Source: CAZRGV01 sp964599655
GTDB lineage: Bacteria > Planctomycetota > Planctomycetia > Isosphaerales > Isosphaeraceae
Direction of reading: 5' to 3'
Assembly (NCBI GenBank): GCA_964599655.1
Contig: CAZRGV010000007.1
Coordinates: forward strand, 25,006 to 89,005
Length of the DNA stretch: 64,000 nt
This document shows, piece by piece, positions 25,951 through 35,367 of this stretch. Every line of letters starts with the position of its first letter. The stretch's first letter is position 1. Made by a program: the position numbers and the translations under genes. The notes below the pieces were generated by a model. It had not been told where the DNA came from and made no database searches. It saw only the letters and a program-made list of their open reading frames with translations.

Positions 25951-27261
25951 TCAGGCGAGCAATTCCGTGCGAACTTTGCCGCCATCGACGATCTCGATCG
26001 GACGATCGCCGGGAGCCATCAGCTCCTTGTCCGCGACGATGCCAAGCTGGTGGTAAATCGTCGTCGCCATGTCCTCGGGGCCAATCGCGTCGCGGTCGGG
26101 CTCGCTCGCCGTGGAGTTGCTCGCCCCGAAGACGAACCCCCTCTTCGTCCCACCGCCGGCCAGAACGACGCTGAAGACTTTGGGCCAGTGATCGCGTCCG
26201 GCGGTGCCATTGACTTTGGGGGTACGGCCGAACTCGCTGGAAACCATGACCAGAGTCCGGTCAAGCAAGCCTCGGCGATCCAGGTCGCGAATCAACGTGG
26301 CATACGCCTGGTCGAACGCGGGCATCTGACTCTGCATTCCCGCGGCGATATTATTGTGCATGTCCCAACCGCCGTACTGCAGCACGACGAAACGCACACC
26401 CGCCTCGACGAGTCGACGTGCCATGAGCATCCGCTGGCCAGCCTCGTTGCGACCGTACTCGTCGCGGATATTCGCTGGCTCCGCATTGATGTTGAACGCC
26501 TCGCGAGCCGTTTGTGAGCTGATCAGGCTGTACGCCCGCTCGTAAAAGGTGTCCATCGCGGCCAGACCGTCGGACTTCTCCTTACGACGGAAGTGCTCGT
26601 TGACCGCCTCCAGCACGTTTCGACGCGTGGCAAACCGTGATTCGTCGATTCCGCCAGGCAGGTTCAGGTCCTGAACACGGAAGCCGGGATTGGCCGGATC
26701 GCTCCCCAGGCTGAAGGGTGAGAAGCTCGACGAGAGGTAGCCGGTCCCGGCATACACATTCGGCTGCGACGGGATACAAACATATGGCGGCAGGTTGTTC
26801 TTCGGTCCGTATTCATGCGAAACGACACTGCCCATGCTCGGATACTGCAAGGCCGGGCTGGGCCGGTAACCGGTGAACATGTTATGCGTGCCACGCTCGT
26901 GAGCCGCCTCACCGTGCGTCATCGAGCGGATGATCGTGAGCCTGTCAGAGATCTCAGCCGTCTTCGGCAAGGTGGCGGAGAAAACCTCGCCGGGAATCTT
27001 GGTCTGGACGACTCCCAACTCACCGCGATACTCGATCGGGGCGTAGGGCTTGGGATCGAACGACTCCTGATGAGCGATCCCGCCCGGCAGAAAGATATGG
27101 ATCACCGAGTCGGCCTTCGCTTCAATCGGCGCGTAGCTTTTCAGCTCGCCTCGAGCCCGGAGCCGAAAGAAGTCGGCCAGTGTCAGGCCAAAACCGAAGG
27201 TGCCAACCGTCAGGAATCCTCGTCGGCCAAACAAGAGGCGCCGTGCGCTGCCACCTGCCAT
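25951..27261 (-). CDS. DUF1501 protein
   Basis: 436 residues, the first gene of the minus-strand cytochrome/DUF1501 locus. A Tat-like FGRRGFLTVGTFGFGLTLADFF lies at 11-32. The core has DSVIHIFLPGGIAHQESFDPKP, IRSMTHGEAAHERGTHNMFTG, RRLVEAGVRFVVLQYGGWDMHNN, LVMVSSEFGRTPKVNGTAGRDHW and DMATTIYHQLGI. It differs from the other three DUF1501 proteins here in having a HERGTHNMFTGYRPSPA block. An ideal GGAGG lies nine bases before the ATG. Function is unknown beyond the alkaline phosphatase-like fold. Confidence 0.92.
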   Translation of the reverse strand: MAGGSARRLLFGRRGFLTVGTFGFGLTLADFFRLRARGELKSYAPIEAKADSVIHIFLPGGIAHQESFDPKPYAPIEYRGELGVVQTKIPGEVFSATLPKTAEISDRLTIIRSMTHGEAAHERGTHNMFTGYRPSPALQYPSMGSVVSHEYGPKNNLPPYVCIPSQPNVYAGTGYLSSSFSPFSLGSDPANPGFRVQDLNLPGGIDESRFATRRNVLEAVNEHFRRKEKSDGLAAMDTFYERAYSLISSQTAREAFNINAEPANIRDEYGRNEAGQRMLMARRLVEAGVRFVVLQYGGWDMHNNIAAGMQSQMPAFDQAYATLIRDLDRRGLLDRTLVMVSSEFGRTPKVNGTAGRDHWPKVFSVVLAGGGTKRGFVFGASNSTASEPDRDAIGPEDMATTIYHQLGIVADKELMAPGDRPIEIVDGGKVRTELLA

Positions 27262-27928
27262 CGATCGTTTCCTCCGCTGGGGAGGGGCTCGCAGGTCACG
27301 AGCCCCGACGCATCAGATCGCTCGTTCTCTTTAGAACAACGAAGCGACAGGGACGTTCGACTCGAATCGGAGATATTGTCGGACCAGACCGGTCAGTCCG
27401 GTGTGATCGTTCCTTCCAGGGCCAAGAGAGATTGAGAGTAGGTCGATCCGTTGAGAGACTAGGCAGGTTTCGCAACCTTGCGGAAATTGTGCGGAGGGCC
27501 CTGCGGAACCATTCGCTCGCCTTCTCCGTTTCTTGCTGTCAGGTTAGTAAGCCATCGACCCGAGTCATTGTTAGCATGAATGAGGGCTGAGAGCTGTCAA
27601 GAGTTGCATCGGCCATGAACCTCGACGATGTTTAACAATCGCTGTCCAACCCTCCGTGCATACGAGCAGACAGGTCCCGCGCGTTGGCGCATTTTTTGCG
27701 CTTCCTATCGTTTTCCGCTCTGGGTAATTGCGTGCATGCTCGGTAAACCTTGATGGTGAGGTTCGTGGATCGTGTCCGAACCTAAGGGTGTCGTCGCAAC
27801 ATACTGGCGATCTGGAGAGACGATCGGTACATTCGAACGCGGTCGGAACCTGGGTGATTGGACGCGAATGTGATCCGAACCATCGTTCTTCAAACCACTT
27901 GGGAAACCTGAACGTCACGAGGAGTGTC
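27262..27928. other. 667-bp divergent intergenic region
   Basis: Lies between the minus-strand DUF1501 gene and the plus-strand M1 aminopeptidase. It should hold the promoters for both directions. No gene, RNA or strong repeat was recognised. Open frames here lack ribosome-binding sites and resemble nothing known. Confidence 0.6.
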
Positions 27929-29830
27929 ATGCGACGATGGTGGAGACTGATTCTCGTCCTGACGATCTTCGGTGTCCTTGGGAAGATGGCTAGGGCGTTT
28001 GGACCCGATCCGACCACGCGCGCCCCTCGCGATGTCCACTCGTATTCCAGGACCGACGAGATCCGCGTCAAGCACCTCCATTTGGACTTAACCGTGGACT
28101 TTCCTCGCAAGGTTCTCCGGGGAACGGCCACTTGGACCGTTGAACGTCAGAACGGATGTCCTCCGAACGCCCCTCTCATCCTCGACACCCACGACCTCAG
28201 GATTGAATTGGTCGAAGCAGGGCAGAACTCTGAACTCCTTCGCCAGACTAACTTTACGCTCGGAGACCCAGATCCGGTCCTGGGATCGGCTTTGTCCATC
28301 GATCTGCCGACCAACGCCCATGTGGTTCGGGTTACGTACGAAACCTCTCCGGGCGCCAGCGCCTTGCAATGGGTGGAACCCTCGGGCACCTCGGGAAAGC
28401 TCCACCCGTTTCTCTTTTCTCAGTCTCAGGCCATTCATGCACGATCGTACGTGCCGTGTCAGGATTCTCCGGGTATCCGGATCACCTATGACGCGACGCT
28501 CCATGTCCCTCGTGAATTGAAGGCGGTCATGGCCGCGGAGGGGCCGTTTCCCCTTGAACTCAAGGAAACCTCGAACCGCGATTCCATGGTCCACTTTGGG
28601 TTTCGGATGCCGCAGCCGATCCCTTCCTACCTGATTGCGTTGGCGGTGGGAGATCTCGAATTTCGTAAGATCGGCCCCCGGACAGGCGTCTGGGCCGAGC
28701 CATCGGTTGTGGAAAAGGCGGCTTGGGAGTTCGCCGACACCGAGAAAATGGTGGAAGCGGCCGAGCGATTGTTTGGCCCGTATCGCTGGGGACGCTACGA
28801 CTTGCTTGTCCTTCCACCGAGCTTCCCTTTCGGCGGAATGGAAAACCCAAGACTCACGTTCGCCACGCCGACGGTCCTGGCTGGTGATCGTTCGCAGGTC
28901 GCTCTCGTCGCGCATGAACTCGCTCACTCATGGTCCGGAAACCTTGTTACGAACGCCACTTGGAGCGACTTCTGGCTGAACGAGGGATTCACGGTCTACC
29001 TGGAGCGGCGGATCCTCGAAGACCTGTACGGATCCACTCGAGCGGAGATGGAGGCGGTACTCGGATACCAGGAACTTCGAGAGGAACTCGACACGCTTAA
29101 ACCGAGGGATCAGGTCCTTCACCTCGACCTCTCCGGTCGCGATCCCGACGATGGGGTAACCCGCGTTCCCTACGAGAAAGGCGCCCTCTTCCTGAAGGCT
29201 CTGGAAGAGAAGACCGGCCGTGATCGGCTCACGACGTTTCTCCGTAACTATTTTGACCACTTTGCTTTCCAGAGCATCACGACCGGAGAATTCGAGCGGT
29301 TTCTCCGCGAGCGGCTCTTCGATGGCGGTAAGCCCTCGGTGGATTTGCATGCCTGGTTCGAGGATGCCGGCCTGCCCCCCGACGCCCCCGTTCCCCAAAG
29401 CGATCGTTTCGCGGCGATCGAGTCCCAGGCAAAAGCCTGGCTGTCCGGCGAGGCTCCGACCCATGATCTCGATACCAAGGATTGGTCGACCTTGGAATGG
29501 CTTCACTTTCTCAGAAGTCTTCCCACCATCATGACCACCGAGCGAATGGCTCAACTCGATGCGGTCTGTCACCTTACGAATTCGGGTAACGCCGAGATCG
29601 CGATGCAATGGCTGCTCATGGCCATCCGAGCCGAATACCATCCCGCTGACGCTCGCCTGGAACAGTTCTTGACAACGATCGGTCGGCGCAAGTTCCTCAT
29701 GCCCCTGTACAACGAGCTCATCAAGACCCCGTCGGGCAAGGTCCGAGCTCGCCGTCTTTTCGAAAAAGCTCGCACCGCCTATCACCCGATCGCTGTGGAT
29801 TCTGTGCAACGACTGCTGACCAAGCCTTGA
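27929..29830 (+). CDS. M1-family zinc aminopeptidase, leukotriene A4 hydrolase-like
   Basis: 633 residues. After a signal-like N-terminus (WRLILVLTIFGVLGKMARA) comes the M1 beta-sandwich N domain. The exopeptidase motif G302-G-M-E-N306 and the zinc site H329-E-L-A-H333 with E352 (WLNEGFTVYLE) are intact. The C-terminal helical domain (from about 470) matches the leukotriene A4 hydrolase-type C-terminus (EWLHFLRSLP, RKFLMPLYNEL). This supports removal of N-terminal residues from peptides outside the cytoplasm. The ATG at 27929 has AGGAG five bases upstream. The longer frame from 27728 places 67 non-conserved residues before the signal peptide and is rejected. Confidence 0.92.
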   Translation: MRRWWRLILVLTIFGVLGKMARAFGPDPTTRAPRDVHSYSRTDEIRVKHLHLDLTVDFPRKVLRGTATWTVERQNGCPPNAPLILDTHDLRIELVEAGQNSELLRQTNFTLGDPDPVLGSALSIDLPTNAHVVRVTYETSPGASALQWVEPSGTSGKLHPFLFSQSQAIHARSYVPCQDSPGIRITYDATLHVPRELKAVMAAEGPFPLELKETSNRDSMVHFGFRMPQPIPSYLIALAVGDLEFRKIGPRTGVWAEPSVVEKAAWEFADTEKMVEAAERLFGPYRWGRYDLLVLPPSFPFGGMENPRLTFATPTVLAGDRSQVALVAHELAHSWSGNLVTNATWSDFWLNEGFTVYLERRILEDLYGSTRAEMEAVLGYQELREELDTLKPRDQVLHLDLSGRDPDDGVTRVPYEKGALFLKALEEKTGRDRLTTFLRNYFDHFAFQSITTGEFERFLRERLFDGGKPSVDLHAWFEDAGLPPDAPVPQSDRFAAIESQAKAWLSGEAPTHDLDTKDWSTLEWLHFLRSLPTIMTTERMAQLDAVCHLTNSGNAEIAMQWLLMAIRAEYHPADARLEQFLTTIGRRKFLMPLYNELIKTPSGKVRARRLFEKARTAYHPIAVDSVQRLLTKP

Positions 29831-30032
29831 GCGTCTCAACCTCGCTCCTTGCGGCTGGTTGCGCCAAGTACCTGCGTGCGGTCGATTTGTGTCGGGCTTC
29901 GTTCCGCCTCCTGGACGGTTCTGGTATGATCCATGGAGAGACTCGTTGAAATCGGTGGCGGTTGTACTGCCCGACCCCGACACCTCCGAGATCCTGGAGG
30001 CGTGTGGAAGGGGCCTGTTGGTGGGAACACGA

Positions 30033-30779
30033 ATGATGAGCCGTTTTTTTACCGAAGCCGATGATTTTTACGTGAATCTCAATTTAAACACCGAGATGGA
30101 GCTCCCGACCGCTAGGGACACCGTCCTGCATTATTTCGAGCAAATGAAGAAGGCGTTTCCTGACCTGAGCAACTTCTACACAAGAGACACCGGCGACCTG
30201 GTCCTTGAGGGAGATAAGGAGCAAGGCAGCTATCGCTGGCTCGCCATTGAGCCCCGCCGGCTTTGCTCCGGCATGGTCAATCCGGACTCGCTGGAAGATG
30301 CCTATCGCCAGCACGAAATGGTGCTCGACATCGCCCCTCATCTTCTCACGATCAGCGTCCTCGACTGCGAAGCGCTCGACGTGATGTATGGATTCGACTT
30401 CAATTACACGGGCAACCACGACGAGGTTGTGGCCGAGGCCCTGGGTGTCAGCCCCGCGATGGAGGGCTTGCTGGATCTCGGTGGAAGCCAGGTGATCAAT
30501 TTCGAGCCAACCATCACCCTGGCTCTCGACCACTCGTGCCGGCTCCAGTGCCGTCTCTCAATCGAGACCCGAACCAACGCGTACCAGGTTCGCACCGGCG
30601 ATTTCCCCGACGAGCAAATCAGCGTCTACTTTACGGTCCGCCAGTATTGGGGAACCGGCTCCGAGCGATCCTTCGTGGATTCGTTTCGACGCCAGCGCGA
30701 GATCGGCGAAGAGGTCGTGATCACCAAGATCATTCCCAGAATCGTCCGTCCTCTCGCCCAGACGATCGCATCCAAGTAG
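30033..30779 (+). CDS. Conserved planctomycete protein of unknown function
   Basis: 248 residues, soluble, with no signal peptide or membrane segment. The sequence starts MMSRFFTEADDFYVNLNLNTE and contains EPRRLCSGMVNPDSLEDAY, LDIAPHLLTISVLDCEALDV, GFDFNYTGNHDEVVAEALG and ETRTNAYQVRTGDFPDEQIS. I recall near-identical patterns in other planctomycetes but no assigned function. The frame is open upstream to 29859, but residues before this ATG are not conserved in my recollection; GGTGGG precedes it. No operon partner is evident (202 bp after the aminopeptidase, 184 bp before the aminotransferase). Confidence 0.72.
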   Translation: MMSRFFTEADDFYVNLNLNTEMELPTARDTVLHYFEQMKKAFPDLSNFYTRDTGDLVLEGDKEQGSYRWLAIEPRRLCSGMVNPDSLEDAYRQHEMVLDIAPHLLTISVLDCEALDVMYGFDFNYTGNHDEVVAEALGVSPAMEGLLDLGGSQVINFEPTITLALDHSCRLQCRLSIETRTNAYQVRTGDFPDEQISVYFTVRQYWGTGSERSFVDSFRRQREIGEEVVITKIIPRIVRPLAQTIASK

Positions 30780-30963
30780 GTGGGATTCGCTCCAATACGC
30801 CGGCTGGACGAATCGTTGTTCGTGGGCGGTGGTCTCAACGGCGAGAACGTCCCCACCCCACGCCGGTCACCTCCCTTCTGTGGAAGTCTTTACTTACTCA
30901 TTCGTTCGATGATTCTTTTGAACAACCTCGATCCTCGTCCCTGATCCCCGTGGAAAGGTTGTC

Positions 30964-32226
30964 ATGCCACGACTGAGCCAGTTGGTCCGTAACCTCAAGG
31001 CCGAGACAGCTTTCACGGTCCTGGCGATCGCTCGCGCCTTGAAATCGAAGGGGAAAGACGTTGTCGAATTAGAGATCGGCGACAGTCCGTTTCCGAGCAC
31101 GCCTCACGCCAAGGCAGCAGTCATCAACGCCATCGAGGAAAACCAGACTGGTTACGGACCGAGTCTTGGCTTGCCTGCTTTTCGAGACGCCGCCGCGAAA
31201 AGTGTCGGCGAGGAGTTTGGACTCGACGTTTCGGCTGAGAACATCGTTGTCGGCTCCGGGGCCAAACCCTTCGAGCAGTACTTCGCCGAGGCGTTCCTGG
31301 AGCCGGGTGACGGCGTCCTGATCTTCAGCCCGCAATTCCCGACCTACGTGCCGAACATCGAACGACGAGGAGCGCGACCAGTTCTCGTTCCCTTGAGGGC
31401 CGACCGCCAGTTTCGCCCTCGAGCCGAGGATGTTACCTCGTTCCTCGCGCAGGACCCGAAGCCAAGAGCGATTTTCCTTAACTCACCCCATAATCCAACA
31501 GGAGGAGTCGCCACCCGGGACGACCTGACCGAAATCGCCAAGGTGGTGCGCGGCACCGATCTCGTTGTGTTCTCCGACGAGCCATATTGCCATATGGTCT
31601 GGCAAGGCCGGCATCAATCGATCCTGGCCCAACCTGGAATGCTCGACCAAGCCGTCGCGGCCTATACCTTCAGTAAGTCGTACAGCATGAGCGGTTGGCG
31701 GATCGGCTTCGCCGTGGCCCATCCCGAGGTTGTCGAGGCGTTCGGAAAGTTGATCAACACATCGGCCTCATGCAGTCCGCCGTTTGTCCAGATCGGCGCC
31801 CAAGCGGCACTCGAACACGATCAAACCACGAGGGATGAATACATGGCTCGCTTCCGCGTCAAGGTCGAGTCCCTCGCGGCGGGGCTGGCGCGGATTGACG
31901 GGATCTCCGTGGTCCCGCCCGCCGGCACCTTCTACGTCTTCCCCGACGTCCGCGTCATCTGCAATCGCCTGGGATTGACCTCGCAAGGGCTGGCTCTCTA
32001 TCTTCTTGAAGGGGCTGACGACAACTTCGGTGTCGCCTGTCTCGGAGGCGAATCCTTCGGAGAGGCCGGCGCCGGCTTCCTCCGGTTCAGTTGCGCGGAG
32101 GATGACGAACGGATTGGACAGGCTCTCGCGTTCCTGCCTGACGCCCTGACACGAACCGACCGCGTGGCTCGATTCAAACAGTCTCGCCCAGACCTTGTCC
32201 TGGACCATCCCTATCCGAACCCTTGA
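30964..32226 (+). CDS. PLP-dependent aminotransferase, class I/II
   Basis: 420 residues with the aspartate aminotransferase fold. Recognisable are the N-terminal ELEIGDSPFPSTPHAK, GYGPSLGLPAFRDA, FLNSPHNPTGGV (substrate/PLP contact Asn), VVFSDEPYCHMVW (Asp of the PLP ring) and FSKSYSMSGWRIGF with the Schiff-base lysine K238. The C-terminal LGGESFGEAGAGFLRFSCA contains the substrate-carboxylate arginine. The amino donor cannot be told from sequence alone. Its 3' end overlaps the convergent glycosyltransferase-like gene by 53 bp. A GTGGAAAGG lies before the ATG. Confidence 0.92.
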   Translation: MPRLSQLVRNLKAETAFTVLAIARALKSKGKDVVELEIGDSPFPSTPHAKAAVINAIEENQTGYGPSLGLPAFRDAAAKSVGEEFGLDVSAENIVVGSGAKPFEQYFAEAFLEPGDGVLIFSPQFPTYVPNIERRGARPVLVPLRADRQFRPRAEDVTSFLAQDPKPRAIFLNSPHNPTGGVATRDDLTEIAKVVRGTDLVVFSDEPYCHMVWQGRHQSILAQPGMLDQAVAAYTFSKSYSMSGWRIGFAVAHPEVVEAFGKLINTSASCSPPFVQIGAQAALEHDQTTRDEYMARFRVKVESLAAGLARIDGISVVPPAGTFYVFPDVRVICNRLGLTSQGLALYLLEGADDNFGVACLGGESFGEAGAGFLRFSCAEDDERIGQALAFLPDALTRTDRVARFKQSRPDLVLDHPYPNP

Positions 32227-32956
32227 GCGTTTCCGGCTCACGCGGCTTTCGCTGCTCCTCGCCTTCTAGGTTTTCAAACTTCAGGGTGTACGAGGCGAAC
32301 CTGGAGATTCCCCCGCCAACGTCTTCCCACCCATAGCCATACGGCCCAATGTGCTGAAGTCGAATCGTCGTGTCGGCCACGATTGGGACTCCACAGCGGC
32401 GGAGCCTCTCGGAGAAGGCGAAATCCTCGCCGAGGTAACGGTGTCCGCCGTTCCCGTCGGCAACGATCATCGGGAGAAAAAACGGGATCAGAGGTCGACC
32501 CGAAGCCGGTTCACAGACGGGTAGCCCCTCCAGACATTGAATGGCCTCGAAGGCAGCGCGACGTGTGTGCAGAAATCCGGCCGCGGCGGACTCGATTTCG
32601 ATGAGTCCCCCTTCGCGCCCGAAGGTCAGCTCGCTCGTTCCAGCTAAGAGTCGGCAGGAAAGCTCACATTCCCCTTTCTTGGGATAGATTCCGCAGCTGA
32701 TAGGTAGACCGTGCGATCGCAGTCGTTCCACGGAGGCGGGTTCGAACGCGATATCGGCGTCGATCCACATCAACTCGTCGAACCCCTCGTTCAGTGCGTC
32801 GCTGGCGAGACGATTCCGCGCCACGTCAATCTGAGAAAACCCGAAAAGCCGTCGCACGGGATAGCCGGCGACCTCCAGTTGCCGTAGCGAGAACTCGGTG
32901 TGAGGCTCGATGTAGCGTATCGCCGGGACCAGGATGGCGCATCGCGAGGGATCCAT
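32174..32956 (-). CDS. Glycosyltransferase-like protein with a DAD motif
   Basis: 260 residues. It begins with CAILVPAIRYIEPHTE, a nucleotide-sugar binding-like strand. Next is SQIDVARNRLASDAL and MWIDADIAFEPA, the D-x-D motif that binds metal and UDP-sugar in GT-A enzymes. HRYLGEDFAFSERLRRCG near 190 resembles the acceptor/base region (ED). The last 25 residues are charged and lie in the 53-bp overlap with the aminotransferase. It is 21 bp downstream of the LpxL-like gene on the same strand, suggesting a joint role in envelope lipid or polysaccharide synthesis. GGAGG lies before the ATG. Confidence 0.72.
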   Translation of the reverse strand: MDPSRCAILVPAIRYIEPHTEFSLRQLEVAGYPVRRLFGFSQIDVARNRLASDALNEGFDELMWIDADIAFEPASVERLRSHGLPISCGIYPKKGECELSCRLLAGTSELTFGREGGLIEIESAAAGFLHTRRAAFEAIQCLEGLPVCEPASGRPLIPFFLPMIVADGNGGHRYLGEDFAFSERLRRCGVPIVADTTIRLQHIGPYGYGWEDVGGGISRFASYTLKFENLEGEEQRKPREPETLKGSDRDGPGQGLGETV

Positions 32957-32977
32957 GAGTGCCTCCGAGGTCTCGCC

Positions 32978-33931
32978 TCACGCCGCCGTGATCCGGCTTG
33001 TCGCGGTCGCCGGTTTTCTGGCTTTCGCCTTCGGCTGATGCTTCCACCGGCGATGCAGCCAGAGGTATTGTTCGGGGTTGCGCCGGATGATCCGTTCCAG
33101 GGCCGTCGTGTAACGCTGCGTCAAAAGTCTGGCATCGTCGGCCGTGCCGGTCCACTCGTCGGGTGCGATCAACTCCTCACACCCGACCTCGTAGCAGAAA
33201 CCCGGACCGATCCGTCTGGCGTACCCGACGACCACGGGCGCATTGTGTTCCAGCGCCAAGAGCGCAATCGCCTTGTGGGTTGAGGCTGGACGGCCGAAGA
33301 AGTCGACGTACATCCCTCTCTGTCCGGCGTCCTGATCGGCCAGGAACGAGATCAACCCACGGTTGCTCAGAACCTCGAGCATCTGGTCGTAGCCTCCCTT
33401 CTTCGGAATCAGCTTTTGACCGGTCCGCTCGCGAAACCTTCGTAGAAACTCGTCGAGATACGGGTTGTCGAGCGTCCGGGCCACCGAGTACGGGGGAAAC
33501 CCGAACACGCCAAAGAGATAGCCGGCCATCTCCCAGTTCCCGAAGTGGGCGGAGACCATGATCATGGGACCGCCATCGAGCAACCGATCAAGCACCCTCT
33601 CATGGCCGACGAGCGAGATCCGCTCCCGCCAGTTGGTGAGGTGGAGTTTGCGAGGGATGTGAAGCATCTCCATGAGCATGCGGCAGAAGTGCTGGTAGAC
33701 GCCCCTGACAATCTGGTCACACCTCCCGTCGGAGTACTGGCCCTCGAATGCGTGTCGAAGGTTCTCCATCGCAACTTTGCGGTGTCGCCGATCGACATGA
33801 TAGAGCAGAAGAGCCATTCGATCCGCGAACCGGTAAGATTGTTCGACCGAAAGGGCCTGGCAGAATCCGACCACCAGACGGACCGCCAGGTAGGCAAGAT
33901 AATCGACGAACTTGTGTCGAGGGCGCTTCAT
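32978..33931 (-). CDS. LpxL/HtrB-type lysophospholipid acyltransferase
   Basis: 317 residues. An N-terminal amphipathic/membrane helix (YLAYLAVRLVVGFCQAL) is followed by the acyltransferase signature H-F-G-N-W-E (HX4E) in MIMVSAHFGNWEM. Downstream blocks include YSVARTLDNPYLDEFLRRFRERTG, FLADQDAGQRGMYVDFFGRPAST and PEQYLWLHRRWK, the usual end of lipid A acyltransferases. It likely acylates a lipid A-like or other glycolipid at the inner membrane. The ATG at 33931 is eight bases after GGAG. The GTG nine bases earlier would overlap the ribosome-binding site. Confidence 0.9.
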   Translation of the reverse strand: MKRPRHKFVDYLAYLAVRLVVGFCQALSVEQSYRFADRMALLLYHVDRRHRKVAMENLRHAFEGQYSDGRCDQIVRGVYQHFCRMLMEMLHIPRKLHLTNWRERISLVGHERVLDRLLDGGPMIMVSAHFGNWEMAGYLFGVFGFPPYSVARTLDNPYLDEFLRRFRERTGQKLIPKKGGYDQMLEVLSNRGLISFLADQDAGQRGMYVDFFGRPASTHKAIALLALEHNAPVVVGYARRIGPGFCYEVGCEELIAPDEWTGTADDARLLTQRYTTALERIIRRNPEQYLWLHRRWKHQPKAKARKPATATSRITAA

Positions 33932-34143
33932 GGTCGTCACTCCGTTGACGCGAACGACGTGGGACGAGGCCGCAAGACGCGATCGTCATGGTCACGCGCG
34001 TCCTCACGAGCGAATCGGTAAGTCCAGAGCATCCTCTAATGCAAGACGGGCTCCGGCCGATCCTAGCCCCCTCTTCTTTCGAGGTCAATCCGACCACCGA
34101 GCGACTACCACGACGTCCTCCCCGCCGTGCCCACGGCTCCAAT

Positions 34144-35247
34144 TCACCGGGCCGCATCACGCGTTGGCCAGAGTCTGCATNNNNNNNNNNCTTCAAGCGG
34201 AAGCTTGACCGGGCTGCCCGTCCGAGCGGAGAGGTAGATCGCGCGAATGATCTCGACCGACTTGCGGCCCTCCCGGCCGTCGACGAGCGGGGCGCGTTTC
34301 TCATCGATCGCCTGGAGGAAGTCGACGAGCTGGTCCCGATGTCCGACGTGGGTAATGCCTCTCGGGTCACTCGCTCCGGCCTTGAAGTTGGATCGAGCGG
34401 CCATTGCGGCGAAAACATCGCTATCGCTGGGCAGCTTTTCCTGAAACTCCCAGAGCGTGACGTCGTCCTGCTCGACACGGGCAGATCCGCGGTCGCCATG
34501 GATCTCGGTTCTCTTGAGTAACCCTGGAAAGGTGCTTGTCGCTGCCTCGATCACACCGAGGGCGCCATTGCGGAACCTGAGGCACGCGACCGCCGTGTCC
34601 TCGACCTCGATCCGCTCGTGGGCCAAAGTGGCCGTCATGGCCGTGATCGTATCGACATCTCCCATGAGCCAGTAGAGCAGGTCGACATTGTGGATCGCCT
34701 GATTCATCAGGGCGCCGCCACCGTCGAGGTCCCAGGTGCCCCGCCATCCGCCGGAGTCGTAATACTCTTGAGTCCGCCACCACTTGACGTAGGTGTCTCC
34801 GAGGGTGAGACGGCCGAATCGTCCCATATCGATGGCGCTTTTGAGAGTGATGTTGGCTGGGCTGAATCGCGAGGGGAAGATGGTGCAAAGCCGCACCCCA
34901 GCGTTCTCGCAAGCATTGATGATTGCGTCGCAGCGAGCCAGGGTAATTTCCAGCGGTTTCTCGACCACAACGTGTTTGCCTGCTTGCGCCGCCTTCAAGG
35001 CAGGTTCCATGTGGGCGCCGCTGGGAGTGCAGATGCAGACCACATCGAGCCCGGGATGAGCGAGCATTGCGTCAAGGTTATCGTAGACTTTGCATTCCCC
35101 CTTGGCCATCGCGGCGATCTTGGCCCCATTCTTCTCCGAGCGACTGAAGGCCGCAAGGACGGAGGCCCCTTCGATTTCGTTGATCGCCTTGGTGTGGAAC
35201 TCGGCGATCATGCCACAGCCGATGATGCCGAAACCGTGTTGGGGCAT
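34144..35247 (-). CDS. Gfo/Idh/MocA-family NAD(P)-dependent oxidoreductase, 3' end at a gap
   Basis: About 350 residues are certain. The N-terminal Rossmann fold has GIIGCGMIAEFHTKAI, the conserved E-K-P of HVVVEKPLEIT, and a C-terminal domain with GGGALMNQAIHNVDLLYWLMG, containing the catalytic-type His. Members oxidise or reduce sugars, inositols or similar compounds; the substrate is not readable here. The coding sequence reaches a 10-N gap at 34181-34190 right after PVKLPLE, where many relatives end, so the true stop is uncertain (34144 or 34162, depending on gap length). GAGGTAATCC lies before the ATG at 35247. Confidence 0.88.
   Translation of the reverse strand: MPQHGFGIIGCGMIAEFHTKAINEIEGASVLAAFSRSEKNGAKIAAMAKGECKVYDNLDAMLAHPGLDVVCICTPSGAHMEPALKAAQAGKHVVVEKPLEITLARCDAIINACENAGVRLCTIFPSRFSPANITLKSAIDMGRFGRLTLGDTYVKWWRTQEYYDSGGWRGTWDLDGGGALMNQAIHNVDLLYWLMGDVDTITAMTATLAHERIEVEDTAVACLRFRNGALGVIEAATSTFPGLLKRTEIHGDRGSARVEQDDVTLWEFQEKLPSDSDVFAAMAARSNFKAGASDPRGITHVGHRDQLVDFLQAIDEKRAPLVDGREGRKSVEIIRAIYLSARTGSPVKLPLEXXXXCRLWPTRDAAR
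34181..34190. other. Assembly gap (10 N) at the end of the oxidoreductase gene
   Basis: Ten undetermined bases, likely a placeholder. It removes the last codons or stop of the Gfo/Idh/MocA gene. The 210-250 bp to its left (33932-34143) hold no gene. Confidence 0.97.
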
Positions 35248-35367
35248 TGGATTACCTCGATGGGAAAAACGTCCTGGAGGCTGGAGACCCCTATTAGCCT
35301 GAATTCGTCGGGCTGGTGGTGCGTGCCTGCGGCTGGCCTCCTGGCGCTCCGGGGGAGAAAGACTCGG

